From: Streptomyces venezuelae
GTDB lineage: Bacteria; Actinomycetota; Actinomycetes; Streptomycetales; Streptomycetaceae
NCBI RefSeq assembly: GCF_008642315.1
Contig: NZ_CP029192.1
Coordinates: forward strand, 6,944,001-7,008,000
DNA length: 64,000 nucleotides
Direction: 5' to 3'
In this document: in pieces, positions 29,741 to 40,021 of the stretch
Layout of the letters: every line of letters begins with the position of its first letter
How positions within the stretch are numbered: position 1 is the stretch's first letter
Notes under the pieces: model-generated
Told to the model about the DNA's origin: nothing
Seen by the model: the letters and a program-made list of their open reading frames with translations, nothing else
The model's database searches: none
Made by a program: the position numbers and the translations under genes

Positions 29741-31546
29741 CTAGCCCCCGTACGCCCCCGAGGCCGTCAGCCGCAGCGCCGTGTCGATCAGCGGCACGTG
29801 ACTGAAGGCCTGCGGGAAGTTGCCGACCTGCCGCTGGAGGCGCGGGTCCCACTCCTCGGCGAGCAGGCCCAGGTCGTTGCGGAGGGCGAGGAGCTTCTCG
29901 AAGAGCTTGCGGGCCTCGTCGACCCGGCCGATCATCGCGAGGTCGTCGGCCATCCAGAACGAGCAGGCGAGGAACGCGCCCTCGTCGCCCTCCAGGCCGT
30001 CCAGGTTCTCCGCGTCGTCGGAGGTCGGGTAGCGCAGGATGAAGCCGTCCGGGGTGGACAGCTCCCGCTGGATCGCCTCGATCGTGCCGATGACGCGCTT
30101 GTCGTCCGGCGGCAGGAAGCCCATCTGAGGAATCAGCAGCAGCGAGGCGTCCAGCTCCTTCGAGCCGTACGACTGCGTGAAGGTGTTCCGCTCCTTGTCG
30201 TAGCCCCGCTCGCACACGTCCCGGTGGATGTCGTCGCGCAGCTTGTGCCACTTCTCCAGCGGGCCGTCCGCGTCACCGGACTCGATGAGCTTGATGGTGC
30301 GGTCCACCGCGACCCACGCCATCACCTTCGAGTGAACGAAGTGGCGGCGCGGTCCGCGCACCTCCCAGATGCCCTCGTCCGGCTCGTCCCAGTGGTCCTC
30401 GAGATACCGGATCAGCTTGAGCTGGAGGAGTGACGCGTAGTCGTTGCGGGCCAGGCCCGTCATGTGGGCCAGGTGCAGCGCCTCGGTCACCTCGCCGTAC
30501 ACGTCGAGCTGCAGCTGGCCCGCCGCGCCGTTGCCCGCCCGGACAGGCTGCGAGTTCTCGTACCCCGGCAGCCAGTCCAGCTCCGTCTCGCCGAGCTCGC
30601 GCTCGCCCGCGATGCCGTACATGATCTGCAGGTTCTCCGGGTCGCCCGCGACGGCCCGCAGCAGCCACTCGCGCCATGCGCGGGCCTCCTCGCGGTAGCC
30701 GGTGCGCAGCAGTGAGGAGAGCGTGATCGCCGCGTCGCGCAGCCACGTGAAGCGGTAGTCCCAGTTGCGGGAGCCGCCGACGTCCTCGGGCAGCGAGGTG
30801 GTGGGCGCCGCGACGATGCCGCCGGTCGGCGCGTACGTGAGCGCCTTGAGCGTGATCAGCGAGCGGATCACGGCCTCGCGGTAGGGGCCGTGGTACGTGC
30901 AGTGGTCGACCCACTCCCGCCAGAACTCCTCCGTGGCGGTGAGCGCGTTCTCGGGCTCGGGCAGCGCGGGCTGGTCCTTGTGGGAGGGCTGCCACGAGAT
31001 CGTGAAGGCGATCCGCTCACCGGGCGAGACGGTGAAGTCGGAGTAGGTCGTCAGGTCCTTGCCGTAGGTGTCGGCCTCGGTGTCGTGCCAGACGGAGTCG
31101 GGGCCCGCGACGGCCACGGTGCGTCCGTCGACCTTGTGGACCCAGGGCACCACTCGGCCGTAGCTGAAACGCATCCGCAGAGCCGAGCGCATCGGCACCC
31201 GGCCGCTGACTCCCTCGACGATCCGCACCAGCTGCGGCGCGTCGGTGTCGCGCGGAGGCATGAAATCGATCACGCGGACGGTTCCGCGCGTCGTGTCCCA
31301 CTCGGATTCGAGCACCAGGGAGTCGCCGCGGTAGCCGCGGCGCGCGGCAGTGGGTGGCTGCGCGTCCGGTTCGTGTGCGGGCCCAAGGCGCCAGAAGCCG
31401 TGCTCCTCGGTGCCCAGCAGGCCGGCAAAAATGGCGTGGGAATCGAAGCGGGGCAGGCACAGCCAGTCGACTGTGCCGTCCCGGCAGACCAGGGCTGCGG
31501 TCTGCATGTCTCCGATGAGTGCGTAGTCCTCGATGCGCCCGGCCAC
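29741..31546 (-). CDS. Glycoside hydrolase family 15 (glucoamylase/trehalase-like)
   Basis: 601-residue GH15 enzyme with the typical opening GRIEDYALIGDMQTAALVCRDGTVDWLCLPRFDSHAIFAGLLG, then SRNWDYRFTWLRDAAITLSSLLRTGYREEA (WLRDA, substrate pocket), EVTEALHL and EGAFLACSFWMADDLAMIGR. No signal peptide, so it is intracellular. In actinobacteria such enzymes act on trehalose or maltodextrins, and the sequence does not settle which. I chose the GTG at 31546 because GGAG sits six bases upstream. An in-frame GTG at 31570 is the alternative but is preceded by a small hairpin and no ribosome binding site. Confidence 0.9.
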   Translation of the reverse strand: MAGRIEDYALIGDMQTAALVCRDGTVDWLCLPRFDSHAIFAGLLGTEEHGFWRLGPAHEPDAQPPTAARRGYRGDSLVLESEWDTTRGTVRVIDFMPPRDTDAPQLVRIVEGVSGRVPMRSALRMRFSYGRVVPWVHKVDGRTVAVAGPDSVWHDTEADTYGKDLTTYSDFTVSPGERIAFTISWQPSHKDQPALPEPENALTATEEFWREWVDHCTYHGPYREAVIRSLITLKALTYAPTGGIVAAPTTSLPEDVGGSRNWDYRFTWLRDAAITLSSLLRTGYREEARAWREWLLRAVAGDPENLQIMYGIAGERELGETELDWLPGYENSQPVRAGNGAAGQLQLDVYGEVTEALHLAHMTGLARNDYASLLQLKLIRYLEDHWDEPDEGIWEVRGPRRHFVHSKVMAWVAVDRTIKLIESGDADGPLEKWHKLRDDIHRDVCERGYDKERNTFTQSYGSKELDASLLLIPQMGFLPPDDKRVIGTIEAIQRELSTPDGFILRYPTSDDAENLDGLEGDEGAFLACSFWMADDLAMIGRVDEARKLFEKLLALRNDLGLLAEEWDPRLQRQVGNFPQAFSHVPLIDTALRLTASGAYGG

Positions 31547-31994
31547 GTCTATCTCCAGTCGAACGGCCACGTTCGCCCCGCGGGGCGCTTACAGATCAGC
31601 GGTCAAGTGATCGTCGACGAGCGCTTGTTCCGGGGTCAAGGCGGGATGGTGCCGTGTGCCGGATGGGCTCGGCAGCGATTGTCCGAGCAGGATACGACGC
31701 ACCCTAGTGATCTGCGCGCCCCTCCCGGCAACGAGGCTCCGCCGAACGGGTGAGCGGCAGGTGAGAGGCGGTGCGACGGGGAAAAGTGGGGACGTGCGGG
31801 TCTCGTGACCACGGTGTGTGTGCCTGATGGCGGAGCGTGGCCGGGCGCGGGCTCCGCCGGGCGCTGATACCCTGGTAGCCCGTGAGCCGGTGGTCATAGA
31901 ACCCCCGAACCGCAGCGACGGCACCTCCCCTAATCCCTGGTGGAGCGCCGGTACGCACCCTCCAGACCGCGACCACGGGAGCCCCCTCTTGGCC
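31547..31994. promoter_or_regulatory. Divergent intergenic region upstream of GH15 gene and pyrG
   Basis: About 450 bases without a gene. On the plus strand an extended -10 (TGATACCCT, TACCCT at 31868-31873) could start pyrG transcription with a leader of about 115 nt. No clear -35 is seen. A small CGCCCCGCGGGGCG hairpin lies near 31574. I see no riboswitch or attenuator that I recognise. Confidence 0.4.
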
Positions 31995-33671
<1,677 letters not shown>

Positions 33672-33690
33672 CACCTGAGCGGTACGGTTG

Positions 33691-33730
33691 CCGGGGTGCG
33701 TGTCGTCGCGACACGCACCCCGGTTTCTTT
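33691..33730 (+). terminator. pyrG terminator
   Basis: A 15-bp perfect stem (CCGGGGTGCGTGTCG, 33691-33705 with 33709-33723), TCG loop and TTTCTTT tail, between pyrG and the Nudix gene. Confidence 0.9.
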
Positions 33731-33756
33731 ATGCACGTGTGGGAGGACAGGGCGAC

Positions 33757-34383
33757 ATGACGATCAAGGACACCGCCGAGGAGTGGCAGGTCACGGCGAG
33801 CCAGACCCCGTTCGTCGGGAACAAGACCTCCGTCCGCACCGACGACGTGGTCATGCCCGACGGCTCGGTCGTCCGCCGCGACTACCAGGTCCATCCCGGC
33901 TCGGTGGCCGTCCTCGCCCTCGACGACACCGGCCGTGTCCTGGTCATCCGCCAGTACCGCCACCCGGTCCGCCACAAGCTCTGGGAGATCCCCGCGGGCC
34001 TCCTCGACATCCCCGGCGAGAACCCGCTGCACGCCGCCCAGCGCGAGCTCTACGAAGAGGCACACGTCAAGGCCGAGGACTGGCGCGTCCTCACCGACGT
34101 CTACACCACCCCCGGCGGCTGCGACGAAGCCGTGCGGATCTTCCTCGCCCGCGATCTGTCCGAGGCCGAGGGGGAGCGCTTCGAGGTCGAGGAGGAGGAG
34201 TCCGACATGGAGCTCGACCGGGTGCCCCTCGACGAGCTCGTGCGCGGTGTGCTCGCCGGCGAGCTGCACAACAACTGCCTCGTCGTCGGCGCGCTGTCGC
34301 TGGTCGCGGCCCAGCACGGCGACGGCCTCGACGCCCTGCGCCCGGCCGAGGCGCCCTGGCCCGCCCGGCCCTTCGACGCGTAA
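33757..34383 (+). CDS. Nudix hydrolase, ADP-ribose pyrophosphatase type
   Basis: 208 residues. YRHPVRHKLWEIPAGLLDIPGENPLHAAQRELYEEAHVKAEDW gives the Nudix box in the ADP-ribose pyrophosphatase arrangement (PAGLLDxPGE, REL.EE), although the final T-G of the usual EETG is replaced by A-H. YTTPGGCDEAVRIFLAR follows, typical of this subfamily. It probably hydrolyses ADP-ribose to AMP and ribose phosphate. ATG at 33757 with GGGAGGACAGGG just upstream. Its position after pyrG is conserved in actinobacteria. A second Nudix protein with a complete box lies at 42813. Confidence 0.9.
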   Translation: MTIKDTAEEWQVTASQTPFVGNKTSVRTDDVVMPDGSVVRRDYQVHPGSVAVLALDDTGRVLVIRQYRHPVRHKLWEIPAGLLDIPGENPLHAAQRELYEEAHVKAEDWRVLTDVYTTPGGCDEAVRIFLARDLSEAEGERFEVEEEESDMELDRVPLDELVRGVLAGELHNNCLVVGALSLVAAQHGDGLDALRPAEAPWPARPFDA

Positions 34384-34549
34384 TCCCCGCGGGCGCGCAC
34401 ACGGGTTCCGATATGACGATCCACTGATCCGATCGGGCGACTTGTGCGCGCCGTGCGGCCGGAACCGCCGCGGGGCCTGAACTAGGCTCTGAAAGCGTCC
34501 CGCCCGAAGGCCCGGCGGGTTCGTGCGCAGGCGGACGGGAGCGTGGCCC

Positions 34550-36640
34550 GTGACGGATCAGGCGGTCGACACGGACGGTGCGACGGCGGGCGGCGCCGTG
34601 CCGCCGCCCGCGAGTGCCCCGGAGCCGACGGGAACTCAGTTCGTCGGCAGACGACGGGAGTTGAAGGAACTCCGCGCGGACATCGACCGTGCGGGCCTCG
34701 ACACCCTCTCGGGCCGCAAGGCGCCTCGCGCGCGCGTCCTGCTCGTCGCGGGCCGCCCCGGTTCGGGCCGCACCTCGCTCGCCGAGGAACTCGCCCGGCG
34801 GGTCGCGGACGCCTACCCCGACGGCGTGCTGCGCGCCCGCCTCACGGACCCCGACGGCAGCAGGGTGCCCACCGAACGCACGGCCCGCGAACTCCTGGAC
34901 GCACTCGGCGTGCCCGCACCCCCCGGGGCGGCCGAGGACGACCTCACAGAGATCCTCAGGGACGCGCTCGCCGAACGCAGGGCGCTGCTCCTGCTCGACG
35001 ACGCCACCGACGCCGAGCAGGTCGACCCGCTCCTTCCGGACACCCCGGACTGCCTGGTCGTCGCGGTCGCCGAGGGCCCGCTCACCGGCATCCCCGACGT
35101 GCGGCCCTGCACGCTCGGCGGCCTGGACAAGGCGGCCGCCGTCGAGCTCCTCGCGCGCGCCGCGGGGCCCGTCCGCATCACCGTGGACCCGCGCTCCGCG
35201 GAGTCCCTCGTCGAGGCGTGCGCGGCCCACCCGGCGGCGCTCGTCCTGGCCGGCGGCTGGCTCGGGGGCCGGCCCAAGGCGGCCGTGGCCGATCTGGCCA
35301 AGCAGGTGCACGACATGCCGGACGAGGGCTCGCCCCTCGCCCGTGTCTTCGCCCACACCTACGCCTCGCTGCCCGCGCCCGCCGCCCGGATACTGCGGTT
35401 CCTCTCCCTCGCCCCGGCCGGGCACGTCGACCCGCACACCGCTTCCGCGCTGGCGGGCTGCTCGGTCTCCGCGGCAAGGACCACCCTCGACGACTTCGTC
35501 GCCCTCGGGCTCGTGCGGGCCGTCGACTCCCCGCTGCCGCAGTACGAGGTGCCGGGCTGCCTGGTGCCGCTGCTGAAGGCCCGCACCGAGAGCCAGGACC
35601 GCCCCGCCGAGATCCAGCTGGCCCGCGCCCGCATGCTGGAGCGGACCGTGCGTCTGCTCCAGTCCTGCCGGGCCGTCACGGAACCGGACGCGTCCGCCGC
35701 CCGCAAGAAACTCGCCGGGATGCCGCGCGCCCTGCGCTTCCCCGGACCGCGGGCGGCCGCCGAGTGGCTGAGCATCCGGCAGCCCGCGCTGCTCGCCGCC
35801 GCGCGCCTCGCGGTGGCCGACGGGGAGCTCGACACCCTCGCGCGGCGCCTGATGGCCGCCCTGGTCAGGGCCCTGGTGGCGCACCGCGGCACGGAGGAGG
35901 CGGCCCCGGAGCTGTACGGCATCCACCGGCTGGTCCTCGACGTCGCCGAGCGGCGGAACCTGCCGCGCGAGCAGGCCGCGGCGCTGCTGAACCTGGCGGA
36001 CCTGGACGCGCAGACGGGACGTACGCAGGACGCGCTCGCCCGCTATCGCGCGGCGCTGGACGCGGGACGCGCGGCCGGCGATCCGTACGCGACCGGGCGC
36101 GCGATGGAATCCGTAGGCGGCGCCCACCAGGAGCTCGGGGACTGGTCGCGGGCCTCCGACTGGTTCGGCAGGGCGCTGGCCCAGCGTCTGGCCCGGGGCG
36201 AGCGCGCGGACGCCGCCCGCCTGTACGGCCGGATCGGGGCGGTGCACACCTACGCGGGGCGCTACGGAGAGGCGCTGCGCAACTGGAGTTCGGCCGTCAC
36301 CGGGTACCGCAAGTGCGCGGATGTGGCCGCGCAGGCGCGGGCGTTGAGCGAGATGGCCCGCGTGCAGGAGTACGCCGGGCGGCCCGAGGAGTCGCTGCGG
36401 ACCTGCCAGGAGGCCGTCGAGCTGGCCCGGCACGCCAAGGACGTACGGCTGCAGGCGGCGCTGCAGCTCCGGCTCGCGGACACCCTGGAGCGGCTCGGCG
36501 ACCCGGCGGCCGCCCGGCTGCACCGCGGTGCGGCCGAGCGCATGCTGGGAGAGGAGCTTCCGCAGGCCGCAAGGCTTGAATCGAACGGTGGAGCAGCCCC
36601 TTCCGCCTACGAAATCCGTAGTGCTTCGTCAGAAGATTGA
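34550..36640 (+). CDS. AfsR-like STAND ATPase with TPR repeats, altered P-loop
   Basis: 696 residues. A disordered ~30-residue start is followed by FVGRRREL (31-38), the marker of AfsR/STAND modules. The P-loop is GRPGSGRTS (68-76), where the usual Walker A Lys is Arg74, and a Walker-B-like LLLLDD is at 146-151. Winged-helix and linker regions (ARILRFLSLAPAGHVDPHTASALAGCSVSAARTTLDDFVALGLVRAVD) lead into TPR repeats (ALLNLADLDAQTGRTQDALARYRAALDAG, AMESVGGAHQELGDWSRASDWFGRALAQ and so on). There is no SARP DNA-binding domain. Start GTG at 34550 with GGGAG eight bases upstream. Partner unknown. Confidence 0.85.
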   Translation: MTDQAVDTDGATAGGAVPPPASAPEPTGTQFVGRRRELKELRADIDRAGLDTLSGRKAPRARVLLVAGRPGSGRTSLAEELARRVADAYPDGVLRARLTDPDGSRVPTERTARELLDALGVPAPPGAAEDDLTEILRDALAERRALLLLDDATDAEQVDPLLPDTPDCLVVAVAEGPLTGIPDVRPCTLGGLDKAAAVELLARAAGPVRITVDPRSAESLVEACAAHPAALVLAGGWLGGRPKAAVADLAKQVHDMPDEGSPLARVFAHTYASLPAPAARILRFLSLAPAGHVDPHTASALAGCSVSAARTTLDDFVALGLVRAVDSPLPQYEVPGCLVPLLKARTESQDRPAEIQLARARMLERTVRLLQSCRAVTEPDASAARKKLAGMPRALRFPGPRAAAEWLSIRQPALLAAARLAVADGELDTLARRLMAALVRALVAHRGTEEAAPELYGIHRLVLDVAERRNLPREQAAALLNLADLDAQTGRTQDALARYRAALDAGRAAGDPYATGRAMESVGGAHQELGDWSRASDWFGRALAQRLARGERADAARLYGRIGAVHTYAGRYGEALRNWSSAVTGYRKCADVAAQARALSEMARVQEYAGRPEESLRTCQEAVELARHAKDVRLQAALQLRLADTLERLGDPAAARLHRGAAERMLGEELPQAARLESNGGAAPSAYEIRSASSED

Positions 36641-36653
36641 AGTATTGAAAGGC

Positions 36654-36681
36654 TAGACAGCGAGAAATCCTTCATTAGACT
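36654..36681 (+). promoter_or_regulatory. Candidate ald promoter
   Basis: TAGACA (36654-36659), 16-base spacer and TAGACT (36676-36681), about 100 bases before the ald start, in a short AT-rich stretch. Confidence 0.4.
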
Positions 36682-36785
36682 GGCTCCGCCGCATACCTCT
36701 GCGGTGTCTCCCGCTGCGCCCCCACGCGCACCGGTATGCGTTGCATTGCCCGAGAAATCCCCTGAGCCAAGGACCGTGATCGACG

Positions 36786-37901
36786 ATGAAGGTCGGCATC
36801 CCCCGCGAGGTCAAGAACAACGAGTTCCGGGTGGCCATCACCCCCGCCGGTGTGCACGAGCTGGTGCGCCACGGCCACGAGGTCGTCATCGAGCGGAACG
36901 CCGGCGTCGGCTCCTCGATCACGGACGCCGAGTACATCTCGGCGGGCGCCAAGATCCTGGACACCGCCGATGAGGTCTGGGCCACCGCGGACCTGCTCCT
37001 GAAGGTCAAGGAGCCCATCGCGGAGGAGTACCACCGCCTCCGCAAGGACCAGACCCTCTTCACCTACCTCCACCTGGCCGCGTCCAAGGAGTGCACGGAC
37101 GCGCTCCTGGAGTCGGGCACCACCGCGATCGCGTACGAGACGGTCGAGACCGCCAACCGCGCTCTCCCGCTGCTCGCCCCGATGTCCGAGGTCGCGGGCC
37201 GTCTCGCCCCGCAGGTCGGCGCCTACCACCTGATGGCCGCCAACGGCGGCCGCGGCGTCCTGCCGGGCGGTGTCCCGGGCGTCGCCGCGGGCAAGGCCGT
37301 CGTCATCGGCGGCGGCGTCTCCGGCTGGAACGCCGCGCAGATCGCCATCGGCATGGGCTTCCACGTGACCCTGCTCGACAAGGACATCAACAAGCTCAAG
37401 GAAGCCGACAAGATCTTCGGCACGAAGATCCAGACCGTCGTCTCCAACGCCTTCGAGCTCGAGAAGGCCTGCCTCGAGGCCGACCTCGTCATCGGTGCCG
37501 TCCTCATCCCGGGCGCCAAGGCCCCGAAGCTGGTCACCAACGAGCTCGTCTCGCGCATGAAGCCCGGAAGTGTCCTTGTCGACATCGCGATCGACCAGGG
37601 CGGCTGCTTCGAGGACTCGCACGCGACCACGCACGCCGAGCCGACCTTCCCGGTCCACAACTCGGTCTTCTACTGCGTCGCCAACATGCCCGGCGCGGTG
37701 CCCAACACGTCGACGTACGCGCTGACCAACGCGACGATGCCGTACATCGTCGAGCTCGCGAACCGCGGCTGGGTCGAGGCGCTGCGCCGCGACCACGCCC
37801 TCGCGCTCGGTCTCAACACGCATGACGGCAAGGTCGTTTACAAGGAGGTCGCCGAGGCGCACGGTCTCGACCACGTCGAGCTGGAGACGCTCCTCGGCTG
37901 A
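36786..37901 (+). CDS. ald: Alanine dehydrogenase
   Basis: 371 residues, the family's usual length. Catalyses reversible NAD-dependent deamination of L-alanine to pyruvate and ammonia. MKVGIPREVKNNEFRVAITPAGVHELVRHGHEV is the conserved start. LLLKVKEP holds the substrate Lys, FTYLHLAAS the catalytic His, and GKAVVIGGGVSGWNAAQIAIGMGFHVTLLD the NAD fold. DIAIDQGGCFEDSHATTH is also intact. ATG at 36786. A monocistronic unit by its flanks: a candidate promoter upstream and a hairpin downstream. Confidence 0.97.
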   Translation: MKVGIPREVKNNEFRVAITPAGVHELVRHGHEVVIERNAGVGSSITDAEYISAGAKILDTADEVWATADLLLKVKEPIAEEYHRLRKDQTLFTYLHLAASKECTDALLESGTTAIAYETVETANRALPLLAPMSEVAGRLAPQVGAYHLMAANGGRGVLPGGVPGVAAGKAVVIGGGVSGWNAAQIAIGMGFHVTLLDKDINKLKEADKIFGTKIQTVVSNAFELEKACLEADLVIGAVLIPGAKAPKLVTNELVSRMKPGSVLVDIAIDQGGCFEDSHATTHAEPTFPVHNSVFYCVANMPGAVPNTSTYALTNATMPYIVELANRGWVEALRRDHALALGLNTHDGKVVYKEVAEAHGLDHVELETLLG

Positions 37902-37976
37902 CCGAGGTGACCGACTCCGGTCGGTCTCCGACACTTTCGGCGCTGTCGTCAACGAAAGTCGTCAATCTCACGCCCG

Positions 37977-38004
37977 CGGCCGGACCTTGAGAGGGGTCCG
38001 GCCG
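37977..38004 (+). terminator. Hairpin after ald
   Basis: Perfect 10-bp GC-rich stem with an 8-nt loop and no T-run, 76 bases after the ald stop. Confidence 0.55.
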
Positions 38005-38155
38005 TATGCGTATCAGTGCGGACACGCTCAACTGGCCGTGAACGTAACCCTTTAACCGTTTCGCCCACCCCCGAAACACGGCGATGGCGAGCCGCACGCC
38101 CTTGACACAAGGGTGTTCCATTGCCGACACATCGGGCCGGGTCCGGCGGATTGTG

Positions 38156-38185
38156 TTGCTGCGGAGCGGTGACACGCCATAGAGT
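38156..38185 (+). promoter_or_regulatory. Candidate parA promoter
   Basis: TTGCTG (38156-38161), 18-base spacer and TAGAGT (38180-38185), leaving a leader of about 65 nt with a strong AAGGAGGTAAG ribosome binding site before the GTG at 38258. Confidence 0.5.
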
Positions 38186-38257
38186 CGCCAACCGTCGGCA
38201 TGGTGCCACGCTGACCTATCGAGAAATTTCCTGGTCACCAAGGAGGTAAGACGACTT

Positions 38258-39430
38258 GTGAATGAGTCGACATTTGCTCCCGGGGGTGGTCAACCAGGAA
38301 CGTCTGTGCGGGACCAGGGTTCCGAGGGGCTCGAAGCCGTCGGCTCGGTCGCTGTCCGCACCTTCGAAGCCCGGCAGGGCCCCCAGCCGACACAGTCAGC
38401 ACCCCAAAGCATGGATGGCCATCACGTGAACGCCATGGCCGGCGACCGGAGTGGCGATAACACCCACACCCACCTCGCCGACTACGAGGAACTGCCCCAG
38501 GGGCACTTCTACGACCCCGACGCCGAGTACGAGCCCGATCCGGAGTACGCGGCCACGCTCGCGCCGGACGCCGCCCGTCAGCGCCGCGAGCGCATCGGCC
38601 CGACGGGACGCCCGCTGCCGTACTTCCCGATCCCGGGCCCGCTGACCGACCACGGTCCCGCGAAGATCATCGCGATGTGCAACCAGAAGGGCGGCGTCGG
38701 CAAGACGACGTCGACCATCAACCTGGGCGCGGCCCTCGCGGAGTACGGACGCCGGGTCCTGCTCGTCGACTTCGACCCGCAGGGCGCCCTCTCCGTGGGC
38801 CTCGGGGTCAACCCGATGGAGCTGGACCTGACGGTCTACAACCTCCTCATGGAGCGCGGCATGTCCGCGGACGAGGTGCTCCTGAAGACCGCGGTCCCCA
38901 ACATGGACCTGCTGCCCAGCAACATCGACCTGTCGGCCGCCGAAGTCCAGCTGGTGAGCGAGGTCGCGCGCGAGTCCACCCTGCAGCGCGCCCTGAAGCC
39001 GCTCATGCAGGACTACGACTACATCGTGATCGACTGTCAGCCCTCGCTCGGCCTGCTCACCGTGAACGCCCTGACGGCGGCTCACAAGGTGATCGTGCCG
39101 CTCGAGTGCGAGTTCTTCGCGCTGCGCGGCGTGGCCCTCCTGACGGAGACCATCGAGAAGGTCCAGGAGCGGCTCAACCCCGACCTGGAGCTCGACGGCA
39201 TCCTCGCGACCATGTACGACTCCCGCACGGTGCACAGCCGTGAGGTGCTCGCGCGCGTGGTCGAGGCCTTCGACGACCACGTCTACCACACGGTCATCGG
39301 CCGCACGGTCCGCTTCCCGGAGACCACGGTCGCCGGTGAGCCGATCACCACGTACGCCTCCAACTCGGTCGGCGCGGCCGCCTATCGCCAGCTCGCCAGG
39401 GAGGTGCTCGCCCGGTGTCACGCCGAGTGA
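38258..39430 (+). CDS. ParA family ATPase, part of scpAB operon
   Basis: 390 residues. A long, probably disordered ~140-residue N-terminus with a Gln/Pro-rich and an acidic Tyr/Pro segment precedes a deviant Walker A (CNQKGGVGKTTSTINLGAALAEYG), VLLVDFDPQGALSVGLG and DYDYIVIDCQPSLGLLTVNAL. GTG start with AAGGAGGTAAG eight bases upstream. It is the ParA homologue encoded next to scpA/scpB across actinobacteria, distinct from the origin-linked ParA of parAB. The next gene overlaps it by 16 bases and may encode its partner. It probably contributes to chromosome organisation (inference). Confidence 0.92.
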   Translation: MNESTFAPGGGQPGTSVRDQGSEGLEAVGSVAVRTFEARQGPQPTQSAPQSMDGHHVNAMAGDRSGDNTHTHLADYEELPQGHFYDPDAEYEPDPEYAATLAPDAARQRRERIGPTGRPLPYFPIPGPLTDHGPAKIIAMCNQKGGVGKTTSTINLGAALAEYGRRVLLVDFDPQGALSVGLGVNPMELDLTVYNLLMERGMSADEVLLKTAVPNMDLLPSNIDLSAAEVQLVSEVARESTLQRALKPLMQDYDYIVIDCQPSLGLLTVNALTAAHKVIVPLECEFFALRGVALLTETIEKVQERLNPDLELDGILATMYDSRTVHSREVLARVVEAFDDHVYHTVIGRTVRFPETTVAGEPITTYASNSVGAAAYRQLAREVLARCHAE

Positions 39431-40002
39431 GTCTGCCGGGGGCCGACGAACTGTTCCGCACGACCGGGGGAATGGCGCTGCAGTCGTCGTCGCCGCGACG
39501 TCAGGCGAACGGCGAGGCGAAGGTGCCCGCTCCGGCGGGCGAGAGCGACGAGGCGGCGGCCTCGGCCGAGGACGCGGCCCAGGGTGACGGTGAGCCCGCC
39601 GAACACGCGGCATCGGACGCGGAGTCGGGCACCGAGTCGCGCGCGAGGGCGGCAGGCGCCGAGGGCGACAAGAGCGCCGGACGGCGCCCGGCAACGGCGC
39701 AGGAAGGTTCTGCCGCGCAGGGCGGCAAGTCCGGCGGCTCCTCCACCGCGCAGGCGCGGCGGCGGGCACGGGCGGCGAACCGGCGGCCCAGCGGGCGCGA
39801 GCGGCACGACGAGAAGATCACCGTGTACGTCTCAGCCGAGGAACTGATGGACCTCGAACACGCGCGGCTCGTGCTGCGCGGCGAGCACGGGCTCGCGGTC
39901 GACCGCGGGCGGATCGTGCGGGAGGCGGTCGCCGTCGTCCTCGCCGATCTGGAGTCCCGCGGGGACGCGAGCATCCTTGTACGACGGTTGCGCGGGCGGT
40001 AG
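39415..40002 (+). CDS. Unknown protein with ribbon-helix-helix-like C-terminus, between parA and scpA
   Basis: 195 residues. Residues ~1-125 are low complexity (Ala/Glu/Ser then Arg/Ala) and likely disordered. The C-terminal ~60 residues read DEKITVYVSAEELMDLEHARLVLRGEHGLAVDRGRIVREAVAVVLADLE, with the strand-helix-helix pattern of CopG/Arc-type DNA-binding proteins. That assignment is by eye only. The GTG at 39415 has AGGGAGG ten bases upstream and overlaps the parA 3' end; a GTG at 39427 overlapping the parA stop (GTGA) is an alternative. Context suggests a centromere-binding or ParA-modulating partner. Confidence 0.75.
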   Translation: MSRRVSLPGADELFRTTGGMALQSSSPRRQANGEAKVPAPAGESDEAAASAEDAAQGDGEPAEHAASDAESGTESRARAAGAEGDKSAGRRPATAQEGSAAQGGKSGGSSTAQARRRARAANRRPSGRERHDEKITVYVSAEELMDLEHARLVLRGEHGLAVDRGRIVREAVAVVLADLESRGDASILVRRLRGR

Positions 40003-40021
40003 GGGTAGCGTTTCTGGCCTC

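Larger units (their letters stand above)
37902..38257 (+). promoter_or_regulatory. ald-parA intergenic region
   Basis: 356 bases with no gene. It contains a 10-bp hairpin (37977-37986 with 37995-38004, CGGCCGGACC) that probably ends ald transcription, and a candidate parA promoter at 38156-38185. A TTGACA at 38102-38107 has no matching -10. Nothing else recognised. Confidence 0.6.

Noticed and set aside
36786-37952. Long minus-strand open frame antisense to ald
   Set aside because: High-GC codon shadow. The plus-strand frame is a complete, well-conserved alanine dehydrogenase.
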